From positions 1 to 21,058 of the IMG/VR virus record IMGVR_UViG_3300023179_000596: a stretch of 21,058 bases of DNA. One strand, 5' to 3'. The stretch comes from a virus. The notes below the pieces were generated by a model. It worked only from the letters and a program-made list of their open reading frames with translations. It searched no databases and was not told where the DNA came from. Shown in pieces: positions 1 to 8,031 of this stretch (the first letter of the stretch is position 1; each line of letters begins with the position of its first letter). A program made the position numbers and the translations under genes.

Positions 1-2
1 AT

Positions 3-209
3 GAGGGAACTCCTGAAATCCGAAATCTCGGTTCAGAACTCTACTTTAGCGACCTAAATTGGCGTGAGTTCTTCGTTTTCTTAGCGAAGGGCGATATATT
101 ACTCTACAAGGAGTATATGAAAACATCCGTTGAGGATGTCTTAACTTTGCTCAAGCATTTCCAAGAGGAAAAGCAACGAAAAGCTAAACAAGACACCAAT
201 GGCGGATAG
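3..209 (+). CDS. Probable tail assembly chaperone, 3' end (partial)
   Basis: An open frame runs from the window edge to a TAG at 207-209 and encodes at least 68 residues. It contains ELYFSDLNWREFF and FLAKGDILLYKEYM and ends in a charged helix rich in Lys, Glu and Gln. It overlaps the tape measure start by 11 bases in another frame. In siphoviruses the gene directly before the tape measure usually encodes a tail assembly chaperone (gpG/gpT type), often made with a programmed frameshift. The position and the small, helical, charged character fit that role, but I see no diagnostic motif, so the call rests on context. The 5' end, and any slippery site, lie outside the window. A competing frame from base 1 ends at 57 and could be the tail of an unshifted product. 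Confidence 0.5.
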   Translation, partial: EGTPEIRNLGSELYFSDLNWREFFVFLAKGDILLYKEYMKTSVEDVLTLLKHFQEEKQRKAKQDTNGG

Positions 210-3200
210 AATATCAGTAACCTATGATGCGAATATAGACGATTTAAGACGAAAGCTTGACGAGCTTATTGGTCTAAACGACAAGCTCGCTCAACACGCT
301 TTTGCTGCGGCCAAGGCCATTGGTGCCATATCCGATGCCCAAAAAGGAATGTCGGGAAATCTTAAAATTGTTAATCAGGATATTACAAAAATTGACAATT
401 CAACCAAAACGTTCAATAGCACCACCAATAAGTTACAGCAATCCATTCAAAGTACGACCAATACCACCAATAAGTTACAACAATCCATTAGCGTTACAAC
501 CAATACCGTTAATAAGTTTGATAACTCCATAAGGAACTCTGGCAACACGGTCAATAAGTTTGATGAATCCATAAGGAACTCCTTTAACACTCTAAGTCGT
601 TTTGGCGGTCAGGTTGGCTCGGTAGCGAAAAATGTTTCTGGATTTGATGGATTGTTGTCTCGTGTTGCATCAAGAATGGCCGCCTATTTTGCGATTGAGT
701 CGCTTGTAAACTTCGGAAAAGAACTCGTTAATGTAGAAAGGCGATTTGAGCTTTTGGAGAACAGAGTGAGCTTTGTGGCAGGAGCGACCACTATCGGCGA
801 TGCTATTATGGGTAGGCTCAAGAATACCGCTAACGAATTGGGCATTGGATTGGAGGAGTTGGTAAATGGTTTTGCGGGATTTGGTATTGCCGCAAAGATG
901 GCGGGATTTGGTGCTACGCAAACCGAGGAGATATTCACAAAGGTTGCCGTTTCGTTGCGTGCCGCAGGAGCAAATTCACTTCAAACACAAAGAGCATTTT
1001 ACGCTTTACAGCAAATGCTTTCTAAAGGCGTGGTATCTGCGGAAGAATTAAGGAGGCAGTTGGGCGAATCTCTTCCTGGGGCATCTGACCTTATGGCGGA
1101 GGCTTATCGAAGGTTGCATCCCGAGGCTAACATTACGAACAGAGAGTTTACTAAATTGCTTGAAAACGGTAAGATAATATCTGCGGAAATATTACCTGAG
1201 TTTGCTAACGTTCTTGAAGAAGAATTTTCTCCAGCATTATCGGGAAAGAAAAATTCATTGGACGCAGCTTTAACGAGAGCAGGCAATAGGCTCCTTGAGT
1301 TCAAGCGAATATTAGGTGATAAGGAATTTTTCAAAAGTGTGATTAATTCTTTTGACGATTTCGTTAAAGACGTTAATGCCGTTTTTTCCAATGCGAATCT
1401 TAGTGGAGTAGAGAAATTCTATGGATTCCTTAGGGCGGGAGCTTTGCTAACCGATGCCGAAATACGGGATTACAAGAGCAAGCTCATTGAATTGCCTTTT
1501 GGTATGGGGACTTTTGGAAGCCCCCTCATAAAGGCAAGGCTTGAAGGAGATAGGATTGTAAAGGAATCACTGAAGGCTCAAGAGAAACAAGCGGAGGACT
1601 TGGCGAAGAAAGAAGAAAGGCTGAATGAAATATCCAAAGAGCGAATAGGTATTTACTCAAAGCTATCTCAGGCAGGTAAAGAATCATATATAGAGCAAAA
1701 TAGGGCTTCAATAAAAAATTATGAAGACCAAATTGCGGCAATAAAAACACAGGCATCAGAGCAGAACGTTCTTCTTAAAATAACCGATGGACACAGAAAG
1801 GCGCTTGGTTACACAAAGCAAGAGTGGGCCGATATTGTAGAACTTGGTGATGCTTACGCTAAAATAGGAAGCAGATGGGGAGGGAAGTCGGTTCAGGCAA
1901 TAAAGGATAGAGTTAAACAAGAGCAGACCTCATTAAAAGAGCAGGAAAAGAGGCTTGTATTGTTAAAGGAGGAGGAGCTTGCAACCAAGGCCGCAATTAA
2001 AGCATATAAACCCGAAGGAGCAGGCGTAGATTCGGAAGGCGGTTCTATTACTGACATTAAGAAAGCCGAAATCGCTGCTTCCAAGGAATTGCTCGCCGCC
2101 GAAGAAACAAGACTTGAAAAAACCACCGAAGGAACGGTAGCTTATTACGACCAACTCATAAAAGTCATTGAGGCACGCAAGAACCTTGCCAAGGTTGAGC
2201 TAAGAGGCACGCCACAAGCAATGGCTTTGAGCCTTGCAAAGCTTGACAAAGACATGGAAAAGGCAAAGAAGATGATTTCGTCTTTTGACCCAAGCATTCC
2301 CGAAGTAATCATAGAGCCAGAGGTTGACATGGAGCCTCTTGAAAAGCTCGACAAGGAGATTAAGCAAATAAGGCAAGACGAACTTGAGTTAGCCGTGTAC
2401 AACGCCAAGGTTTTCGTTGAAAAATCCAAAGAGGGCACGACACAAAGGCTTGACGCCGAAAAACTTTTGGCCATAGAGACAGCCGCCCTTGAGGCGTTCA
2501 AGGTCAAAATTTCTTCCGACTCTCAGGAGTTGAAGGCGAAAAAAATAGAAGAAATAAATGCGAGATTAACCAACGAACTTGGTGAGCTTGGCAAAGAACA
2601 GGTTGACAGCGTTGAAAAGACAAACAAAGAAATTGTTGATATTATTCAAAGAGCAAACGACTTAATTGAGAAAACCGAATTAGACAGTTACAGTCGAAGG
2701 AGAGCCGTCTTGAAACAGCAATTTGAAAAGATGGCTCGGGACATTAAGGAAGCCATGTCCAAGACCGGTGATTTTGACACATTAGCCAAATTAACCAAGG
2801 CTCTTTCGGACGTAGAGGAGGCGGGCAAAAAGGCCATATCGAATCTCGACCTAAACCAAGTGGGAGAGACAATAGATGAGGTTGGGGGATTGTATTCGGC
2901 GGTTGCAAACTATCAGTCAACGATACTTCAAAACGAGGCAGACCTATTGAAAAAACAGCTTGACCAAAAGTTGATTAGCGAGGAGGAGTACAACATGAGG
3001 TCTATGCAAATAGAGAAAAAGAGGTTTGAACACGAGAAACAAGTAGCAACGCTTGAGGCCACGATAAATGCCGCATCGGGCATTGTAAAAGCCATTGCCC
3101 AACAGAGGTATTGGCAGGCGGCATTGATAACGGCTACTGCGGCCATTCAGATTGCAGCCATTCAGTCGCAACAATTTCCCGGATTCAAGGATGGCGTTAT

Positions 3201-3564
3201 TGACCTTGACGGCCCAGGCACGGGCACATCGGACAGCATACCTGCGAGGCTGTCTCGTGGAGAATCCGTAATGACCGCAGAGGAGACGAGGGACTATAAG
3301 CCTGTGCTTCAAGCCATTCGTGACAATAATTTCGAAGAGTTTATCACCAAGAAATACATTAACGCAATGAACGTTGAAGGAGGGGCAAGATCTCAGTCTT
3401 TTGCCGAGAACATAAGTAATTCGTTTGACATTCAGACCGCAGAGTTGGCGAATTTGCTGAAACAAAACAGGAAGGTGTCCATAAGAAACGTGGACGAGCT
3501 TGCCAGGGCGATGAGGCGGGAAAGCACTTCGGTCAAGGTGATAAATAGGAGGAGGTTTAAATGA
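199..3564 (+). CDS. Phage tail tape measure protein
   Basis: This 1121-residue protein should span the lumen of the tail tube and set tail length. Residues about 77-132 are four 14-residue tandem repeats (NKLQQSI/NKFDNSI type). Residues about 140-400 match the tape-measure N-terminal domain family, including the typical stretch around QMLSKGVVSAEELRRQLGES and LPGASDLMAEA. Long charged coiled-coil segments follow (about 455-520, 575-610, 715-930). A hydrophobic, Ala/Ile-rich helical segment lies at about 950-992, followed by a conserved-looking Gly/Asp end (GFKDGVIDLDGPG, SIPARLSRGESVM; about 995-1025). At the usual 1.5 angstrom per residue the tail would be about 170 nm, which is an estimate. 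The ATG at 199 lies inside the previous gene's end. The stop shares ATGA with the next gene. It is the most secure tail-gene call here. Confidence 0.95.
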   Translation: MADRISVTYDANIDDLRRKLDELIGLNDKLAQHAFAAAKAIGAISDAQKGMSGNLKIVNQDITKIDNSTKTFNSTTNKLQQSIQSTTNTTNKLQQSISVTTNTVNKFDNSIRNSGNTVNKFDESIRNSFNTLSRFGGQVGSVAKNVSGFDGLLSRVASRMAAYFAIESLVNFGKELVNVERRFELLENRVSFVAGATTIGDAIMGRLKNTANELGIGLEELVNGFAGFGIAAKMAGFGATQTEEIFTKVAVSLRAAGANSLQTQRAFYALQQMLSKGVVSAEELRRQLGESLPGASDLMAEAYRRLHPEANITNREFTKLLENGKIISAEILPEFANVLEEEFSPALSGKKNSLDAALTRAGNRLLEFKRILGDKEFFKSVINSFDDFVKDVNAVFSNANLSGVEKFYGFLRAGALLTDAEIRDYKSKLIELPFGMGTFGSPLIKARLEGDRIVKESLKAQEKQAEDLAKKEERLNEISKERIGIYSKLSQAGKESYIEQNRASIKNYEDQIAAIKTQASEQNVLLKITDGHRKALGYTKQEWADIVELGDAYAKIGSRWGGKSVQAIKDRVKQEQTSLKEQEKRLVLLKEEELATKAAIKAYKPEGAGVDSEGGSITDIKKAEIAASKELLAAEETRLEKTTEGTVAYYDQLIKVIEARKNLAKVELRGTPQAMALSLAKLDKDMEKAKKMISSFDPSIPEVIIEPEVDMEPLEKLDKEIKQIRQDELELAVYNAKVFVEKSKEGTTQRLDAEKLLAIETAALEAFKVKISSDSQELKAKKIEEINARLTNELGELGKEQVDSVEKTNKEIVDIIQRANDLIEKTELDSYSRRRAVLKQQFEKMARDIKEAMSKTGDFDTLAKLTKALSDVEEAGKKAISNLDLNQVGETIDEVGGLYSAVANYQSTILQNEADLLKKQLDQKLISEEEYNMRSMQIEKKRFEHEKQVATLEATINAASGIVKAIAQQRYWQAALITATAAIQIAAIQSQQFPGFKDGVIDLDGPGTGTSDSIPARLSRGESVMTAEETRDYKPVLQAIRDNNFEEFITKKYINAMNVEGGARSQSFAENISNSFDIQTAELANLLKQNRKVSIRNVDELARAMRRESTSVKVINRRRFK
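427..594 (+). repeat. Four in-frame 42-bp tandem repeats in the tape measure gene
   Basis: Four contiguous units start at 427, 469, 511 and 553, each beginning AATAAGTT. The unit is exactly 42 bp (14 codons), so repeat gain or loss keeps frame. Units 1-2 share AATAAGTTACA; units 3-4 share AATAAGTTTGAT. The encoded motif is NK(L/F)(Q/D)xSI plus a polar Thr/Asn/Ser-rich half. A degenerate copy (STTNKLQQSI without the full upstream half) precedes and a diverged one (LSRFGGQV) follows. Confidence 0.9.
3547..3555 (+). promoter_or_regulatory. Strong Shine-Dalgarno (AGGAGGAGG) before the 3561 start
   Basis: AGGAGGAGG lies 5 bases before the ATG at 3561, inside the last codons of the tape measure gene. 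Most other starts in this window have no such sequence. It supports the ATGA-overlap start at 3561. Confidence 0.75.
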
Positions 3565-5519
3565 GCTACACGATAATTCTTGACGGCAATGTCTTGGTCA
3601 ACGAGCCGATGGGCTTATTGGATGCCAAGCTGGAAATATATCGAGACAACCAAAACCCCGGCATATTTAACAGCTTTATTTCGGATGTTACTTTTTGGGG
3701 AGACGGGTACGACATTCTATTGTCGTATTTCGAGTCAAATGCTCCTTGCAAAACAGTTAAGATAAAGATAACGGAAGATTGCAACAACGGGCTTGACTTC
3801 AACGGGATTATTTATGTTGAAGACCTTGAAATAAACCTTGACAGATGCACGATATCATGTTCCATTGAGGACGATTCGGTGATTGGCCGTATAACGAGGT
3901 TTTCGGACACAAAGGTTCCCATAAATGGCGGGAAGAGTATGTCGTTACCTGCGGACGGTGGCGTGTCGCTCACCAATATAGGCTCGATAAAAAATACTCC
4001 TTACTATAATTCGTTTTCGGGCACATACACAACCATCCAAAAAAGATGGTTCAACATATTAGAGACCACGGATTATGTGCTCAAATACTTGACCGATGGC
4101 CAATGCAATGCCACGAGCAATTATCTTACCGATGCCTCTAAGGTTTACCGACCAGATACTTGGCAGATAACGGTTACTTTTGCGAACCTTCCTTCCGTTA
4201 TTGTTCCTTCGGCAAACTATTGGTTTGTTACGTTTAGAATTAAGGGAGATGTATTTGGCGATGACATATTGATTACCTCGATATTGTCGGGCCTTCAACC
4301 GTGGGCTGCGGCCTACAACTTGGCAAATGTTTTGAGTTCGCACACATGGAATATTCTTCAGCCAGGCGTTATTAATTTCACCAATGATGATGTGAACAGG
4401 GGGAACATTCCCACAAGGGCCTTTTCTTTGTATTCACCAACAAATCTTCCCGCAACCCCTGCCACCGACCCCGCCCCAATTTATCTTGAATTTCCGTGGA
4501 ATGTATCGGCGATTGAACTTGTTGATGTAAGAAATTGGAACAACACCGTATCGGATTTAAGCAGGTTGCAGGTTACCATAACGAGTCCTGCGAGTGAGTC
4601 GGGCGGATCGAATACAACTTTTAATTATGGAGCGACCAACTTCGTGTTTACTTCGGGGAACATATTGAGGTCTCCTTCTGCCAACACAAATGCCCCTTTC
4701 GTTGGTAAGGATGAAATAATGAACGTTTCTTTCAGCGACTTGTCTCAGGGCGTTTTCAGTCTTTTCAATCTTTGCATTATACCGAAAAGAAATCCAAACG
4801 GGACTTATACGATAGAGCTTGAGACGGAGCCCGAAACCTTTGACTCTTCCACGCAGATTCTTCAGATTGACGATATAAAAGACTTGATGCTTAAGAGAAG
4901 CGATGACTTTGTTTTTTCTTCTCTTGAAACGGGGTTGACCAATTCAAGAACTAATTTCCCGCTACACCAATCCACGGGCTTCACCACCAATAGCTGTTCG
5001 GACAATTCGTATAATGCTGTTTCTCCATTTTGCCCCTCCAACTATGGAGATATTGCGTTTAGAAGCGAGAACATTTCGGAGGAGAACATTTATATGGCGG
5101 AGCTTTACACTCCGAACCCAAATTTGATAGCCTTCTATCAGGTAACGAAATCTCAATATTCTACGGTATCGTCGGCCCAGGGTAATATTCAGAGGCAATC
5201 TTATCAGGAGTCTTGTTACTCGGTGATAAACCATTTTGTTGCAAGAAACCACGTAAACAAGAGTCGTAACGGCTATTTGCTTAGGGGTCAGAGTATTCCT
5301 AAGTTGAACAATTATTTCCCCTGGTGGAACATAACGGGTCTTGACGTTTCGATTCGCAACTCGATTGAGTTTGAGTACCCGATTACCACGAGCGATATTA
5401 ATGCTATTTTAGCAAATCCGTTTGGCTATATTCTTTGCAATGGAAGAAAGGGATGGATAAACAAGATATCGTATTCTATAAGAACGGGAATGACAACCTT
5501 TGAACTTCTGACCGAATGA
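3561..5519 (+). CDS. Probable distal-tail/baseplate structural protein
   Basis: The 652-residue protein is encoded directly behind the tape measure gene (ATGA overlap), the usual place for the distal-tail or tail-tip hub protein. It is soluble and beta-rich, with no signal peptide or membrane helix. The N-terminal ~130 residues (IILDGNVLVNEPMG, GLDFNGIIYVEDLEI) read like an adaptor domain. The C-terminal ~60 residues (EFEYPITTSDINAIL, GRKGWINKISYSI) resemble the closing strands of tail-tip proteins. The middle is Ser/Thr/Asn-rich. I do not recognise a catalytic motif. The strong ribosome-binding site at 3547-3555 makes the start secure. The function follows from position and composition; it could also be the tail-tip hub rather than a Dit-like ring. 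Confidence 0.6.
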   Translation: MSYTIILDGNVLVNEPMGLLDAKLEIYRDNQNPGIFNSFISDVTFWGDGYDILLSYFESNAPCKTVKIKITEDCNNGLDFNGIIYVEDLEINLDRCTISCSIEDDSVIGRITRFSDTKVPINGGKSMSLPADGGVSLTNIGSIKNTPYYNSFSGTYTTIQKRWFNILETTDYVLKYLTDGQCNATSNYLTDASKVYRPDTWQITVTFANLPSVIVPSANYWFVTFRIKGDVFGDDILITSILSGLQPWAAAYNLANVLSSHTWNILQPGVINFTNDDVNRGNIPTRAFSLYSPTNLPATPATDPAPIYLEFPWNVSAIELVDVRNWNNTVSDLSRLQVTITSPASESGGSNTTFNYGATNFVFTSGNILRSPSANTNAPFVGKDEIMNVSFSDLSQGVFSLFNLCIIPKRNPNGTYTIELETEPETFDSSTQILQIDDIKDLMLKRSDDFVFSSLETGLTNSRTNFPLHQSTGFTTNSCSDNSYNAVSPFCPSNYGDIAFRSENISEENIYMAELYTPNPNLIAFYQVTKSQYSTVSSAQGNIQRQSYQESCYSVINHFVARNHVNKSRNGYLLRGQSIPKLNNYFPWWNITGLDVSIRNSIEFEYPITTSDINAILANPFGYILCNGRKGWINKISYSIRTGMTTFELLTE

Positions 5520-7285
5520 TTACACCGAATCAACCTATATCGTGCGTGCCAAGCACCATAACGAATGTCGCTCCTGTGGATGCCGCAACAAAGGCTAATT
5601 ATTATACCCCAGGAAGCGGTTCGGTTGGAAGAAGTAACCTCTCGGGGCTTGGCGTTGACGTTACTTTCACGGGCTCTGGGGCAAGATACTTGGCTGTTAA
5701 TTACGGAGTAATATCAAATAAAGACTGCAAAAACTCTATTTTAACAATCACTATATCCAATTTCACACAAACGGGAAGCAATATTTTATACATCTATGGA
5801 TATAATGGAGTTGAGATTACAGGGAATGGAACATACAATATCCCAATCAAAACGGCTGAATTTAATTTTGAATTAGCAGGCACTACCACGCTATCGTTCA
5901 GAATAACCTCGGTTCAGGTTTATTGCATTTCCGAGATTGAAGGCTGTGATAATTGCAAGACAGGAGAGTACCAACAGCCTATACTCATAGAGTACAATGG
6001 CTCTGGGTGGGTTTCGGAGTCTCTCAGCTTTCAGGCTCCTGCGCTTAGGTTCAAAAATCTTGTTTATAGCATTTGCGAAGGAAACCCCGAGTGGACATTA
6101 TCGCCTGGATGGGGAACGATAGACACAACGCCGGTTTGCGGTGTGGACTTAAACTATTGCTATCCGAGCGCAGGAACATACAATGGTTTTGTGAATGGCC
6201 TTTTTTCTTCTTCTTTAATAAATGGGAAGAGGTATAGAATATCTTATACTTTGGAGGAGATAGGGGGAGAGTTTTGCGGATTTGTAAATACAATGGGCAT
6301 CCTTAGTCCTTCTGCGGCAACGTTTACCGATGACGCTGTTTGTCCGGGCGATTATGTTCATTATTTTGATTATACGGGAGCAAGCTATTTGACAGGGACA
6401 AGCATAAACTTTAGCGTTAGGACAAATTCGGATGGCAAGATAAAGATGAGAATTAGCAACGTGAGGGTGGATGAGCTTGGAGGATACACGGCCACCTTGC
6501 TTCCATCGGATTTGATTTGGTCTTCTGGGTTTTCTAATTTCTACCAAAGCATAAAGACGCAGGTTGATTCCGAGTCTTTTTATGGAGACACCTTTTTCTC
6601 CACTTTTCACTTTGTATCCAACCATCCTAACGCAGCATTTAATAAAAACGATTGCTTTAGGCTGCTTATTACAAGCGACACAAATAATGGTGGAAACGAT
6701 TGGTATTGCTTGAGCGAGGAATACAAATGGGTTACGGATGAGTGCAATACTATAAGGGTTATGGCCACTCAAGACGTAACGAGTACCGAGGGAGTTTGTG
6801 CTTTTGGCTTTGATTACAAGCCCACTCCAAAGTTCTTTCATCTAATGAGGGTTTACGGAGAGCTAAGGAATCCGCAATACGATGGCGAGGTGGTATCGTA
6901 TCAAGATAGCGCAGGTCGCAAGAAGGTTGTTTATGCGGAGAGCAGGGAGTTTATGGAGCTTGTGATTAACCACGCACCCAAGTATATCCACAACTTCCTG
7001 AGACTTGCTTGTAGGCACGACATATTCAATCTTAATGATTCTATCCTCCCTGCGGCAGATTACTTCACAAGGTCTGAGACGTACTCTCCCACTTGGATTC
7101 GCACACGCACTCTTGCCCCTGCTTTCCTTGAGGTGGAGGTGAAGGAGCAGAATTTGAGGAAAGTTCCTTGTTGCGATCCTATTCACGAAAATCCTTCCGA
7201 GTGCGATGTGGATTGTGAGCCTTGTGAAAGAGCGCCTGTTGTAGAGCCTGGAGGCGGAGGTGGTGAAGAGCCTGGAGGCGGTTAA
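5516..7285 (+). CDS. Large tail-tip protein with beta-rich, carbohydrate-binding-like segments and Cys/Gly-rich C-terminus
   Basis: The 589-residue protein starts in an ATGA overlap with the preceding tail gene. Two beta-rich segments (about residues 45-140 and 190-320) read like jelly-roll carbohydrate-binding modules: alternating hydrophobic/Thr strands, GTYNIPI and GKRYRISYTLEE turns, closing in RITSVQVY and RISNVRVDEL. Between them lies a CDNC pair (C144, C147). A different segment (about 430-550; FHLMRVYGELR, VVYAESREFMELVI) is probably the virion-anchoring part. The C-terminus carries Cys 552, 553, 563, 567 and 570, then VVEPGGGGG and EEPGGG. It is probably a tail-tip or receptor-contact protein. 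The codons around 5700-5880 look more AT-rich than their neighbours, consistent with module acquisition. No enzyme motif is visible. Confidence 0.55.
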   Translation: MITPNQPISCVPSTITNVAPVDAATKANYYTPGSGSVGRSNLSGLGVDVTFTGSGARYLAVNYGVISNKDCKNSILTITISNFTQTGSNILYIYGYNGVEITGNGTYNIPIKTAEFNFELAGTTTLSFRITSVQVYCISEIEGCDNCKTGEYQQPILIEYNGSGWVSESLSFQAPALRFKNLVYSICEGNPEWTLSPGWGTIDTTPVCGVDLNYCYPSAGTYNGFVNGLFSSSLINGKRYRISYTLEEIGGEFCGFVNTMGILSPSAATFTDDAVCPGDYVHYFDYTGASYLTGTSINFSVRTNSDGKIKMRISNVRVDELGGYTATLLPSDLIWSSGFSNFYQSIKTQVDSESFYGDTFFSTFHFVSNHPNAAFNKNDCFRLLITSDTNNGGNDWYCLSEEYKWVTDECNTIRVMATQDVTSTEGVCAFGFDYKPTPKFFHLMRVYGELRNPQYDGEVVSYQDSAGRKKVVYAESREFMELVINHAPKYIHNFLRLACRHDIFNLNDSILPAADYFTRSETYSPTWIRTRTLAPAFLEVEVKEQNLRKVPCCDPIHENPSECDVDCEPCERAPVVEPGGGGGEEPGGG

Positions 7286-7385
7286 TAAAAATATCGCAAA
7301 TGACATTATCTTTGCAATTACATCGTGCGCTGTGGTCTGCCCGCCAAATAAAGGGTAAAAACAAAATCCTTTAATTTTTAACAAA
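7286..7385 (+). promoter_or_regulatory. Promoter (-7 box 7307-7314) and A/U-rich leader of the 7386 gene
   Basis: This 100-base gap contains TATCTTTG at 7307-7314, an exact Bacteroidota TAnnTTTG -7 element. I see no clear -33 TTG at the expected distance. Transcription would begin near 7318-7320 and give a leader of about 65 bases ending CCTTTAAT at 7368-7375 and TTTTTAACAAAATG across the start. There is no Shine-Dalgarno sequence. Confidence 0.65.
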
Positions 7386-7964
7386 ATGGCTTATTTAGAA
7401 TATGGATGTGGTGCTTTGCCAAACCATGAGCTTGTCCTTTGCGGCAACTATTTGCGTGGAGGTATTTCTGCGATAGGTATTCTTGAGGAAGATGCGTTTG
7501 GTACGGGTGCGACTTTTGCTACTGCTGCCGATTGGAGTAATGGAGCAAAATACACCACGGCTATCAACGCTGGAGACCTCAAGATTATCAAGAATGTTCG
7601 TGGAACTGTTCCCGATGCTTCGCCCGTAGATGTGGACAATCCCGTTGGCTGTGGCCCAACCTCGCTCTTAGCTGGGTTTGATTTTACCGCTACTTGGATG
7701 GATGCCAACACAACCGATGGAACGATTGACTTTTACAACGCTCTTAACAAGCGTGTAACGGGATTGGTTCTGTACTTGTGTGGCTCTAACGAGGTGATGG
7801 TAATCACTCAACCCGTGAATTATGTGTGCCTTCCCGTGAACGTTCCTGCCTCCAACAAGGAGTTGCAGATGTTCAACTGTACGGCCCGTGCTTCGCTCGG
7901 CCCAGACCAACTCCCACAGAAATACGCTGCGCCTTCCAACGCAGACGCTATCTTCGGAGCATAA
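7386..7964 (+). CDS. Probable major tail tube protein (abundant virion protein)
   Basis: The 192-residue, acidic, beta-rich protein has no signal peptide or membrane helix. It sits in its own transcription unit, with a -7 box about 70 bases upstream and a strong terminator right after it, as expected for a virion protein needed in many copies. The middle and end (GFDFTATWMDANTTDGTIDF, FYNALNK, VTGLVLYLCGS, QPVNYVCLPVNVP, then an LPQKYAAP-like tail) resemble tube proteins of siphoviruses: sheet-forming strands, a loop, and a C-terminus ending in P..Y..P. It has several Cys residues (the first near residue 8). The location after rather than before the tape measure gene is unusual. Alternatives are a head decoration or neck protein. 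The call is an inference from context and strand pattern. Confidence 0.45.
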   Translation: MAYLEYGCGALPNHELVLCGNYLRGGISAIGILEEDAFGTGATFATAADWSNGAKYTTAINAGDLKIIKNVRGTVPDASPVDVDNPVGCGPTSLLAGFDFTATWMDANTTDGTIDFYNALNKRVTGLVLYLCGSNEVMVITQPVNYVCLPVNVPASNKELQMFNCTARASLGPDQLPQKYAAPSNADAIFGA

Positions 7965-7985
7965 GTTTCGGTTTGGCTTTTTTTG

Positions 7986-8017
7986 AATCCTCGGCCATTA
8001 TTGGTCGGGGATTTTTT
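7986..8017 (+). terminator. Intrinsic terminator after the 7386 gene
   Basis: The 5' arm AATCCTCGGCC (7986-7996), loop ATTATT (7997-8002) and 3' arm GGTCGGGGATT (8003-8013) pair over 11 bp with two G-U wobbles. A T run (8012-8017) follows. It lies 21 bases after the stop codon and should end most transcripts of the small virion protein before the glycosyltransferase cassette. Confidence 0.9.
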
Positions 8018-8026
8018 ATATCTTTG
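8001..8026 (+). promoter_or_regulatory. Promoter of the glycosylation cassette, overlapping the terminator
   Basis: TATCTTTG at 8019-8026 is an exact TAnnTTTG -7 element. A TTGG at 8001-8004 could act as the -33 contact, though the gap of about 15 bases to the -7 box is short. The ATG at 8032 begins only 5 bases after the box, so the mRNA is expected to be leaderless or nearly so. The -33 candidate overlaps the loop and 3' arm of the terminator. Confidence 0.65.
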
Positions 8027-8031
8027 CACAG

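Noticed and set aside
427-594. CRISPR-like array
   Set aside because: The units are contiguous without unique spacers and keep the reading frame of the tape measure; it is a protein repeat.
2944-3465. 173-codon minus-strand open frame in the tape measure gene
   Set aside because: Arg/Cys-rich random composition, no family features, fully within a confident + strand gene.
6215-6841. 208-codon minus-strand open frame
   Set aside because: Antisense to the tail-tip gene, with no recognisable domain and no promoter; a codon-use shadow.
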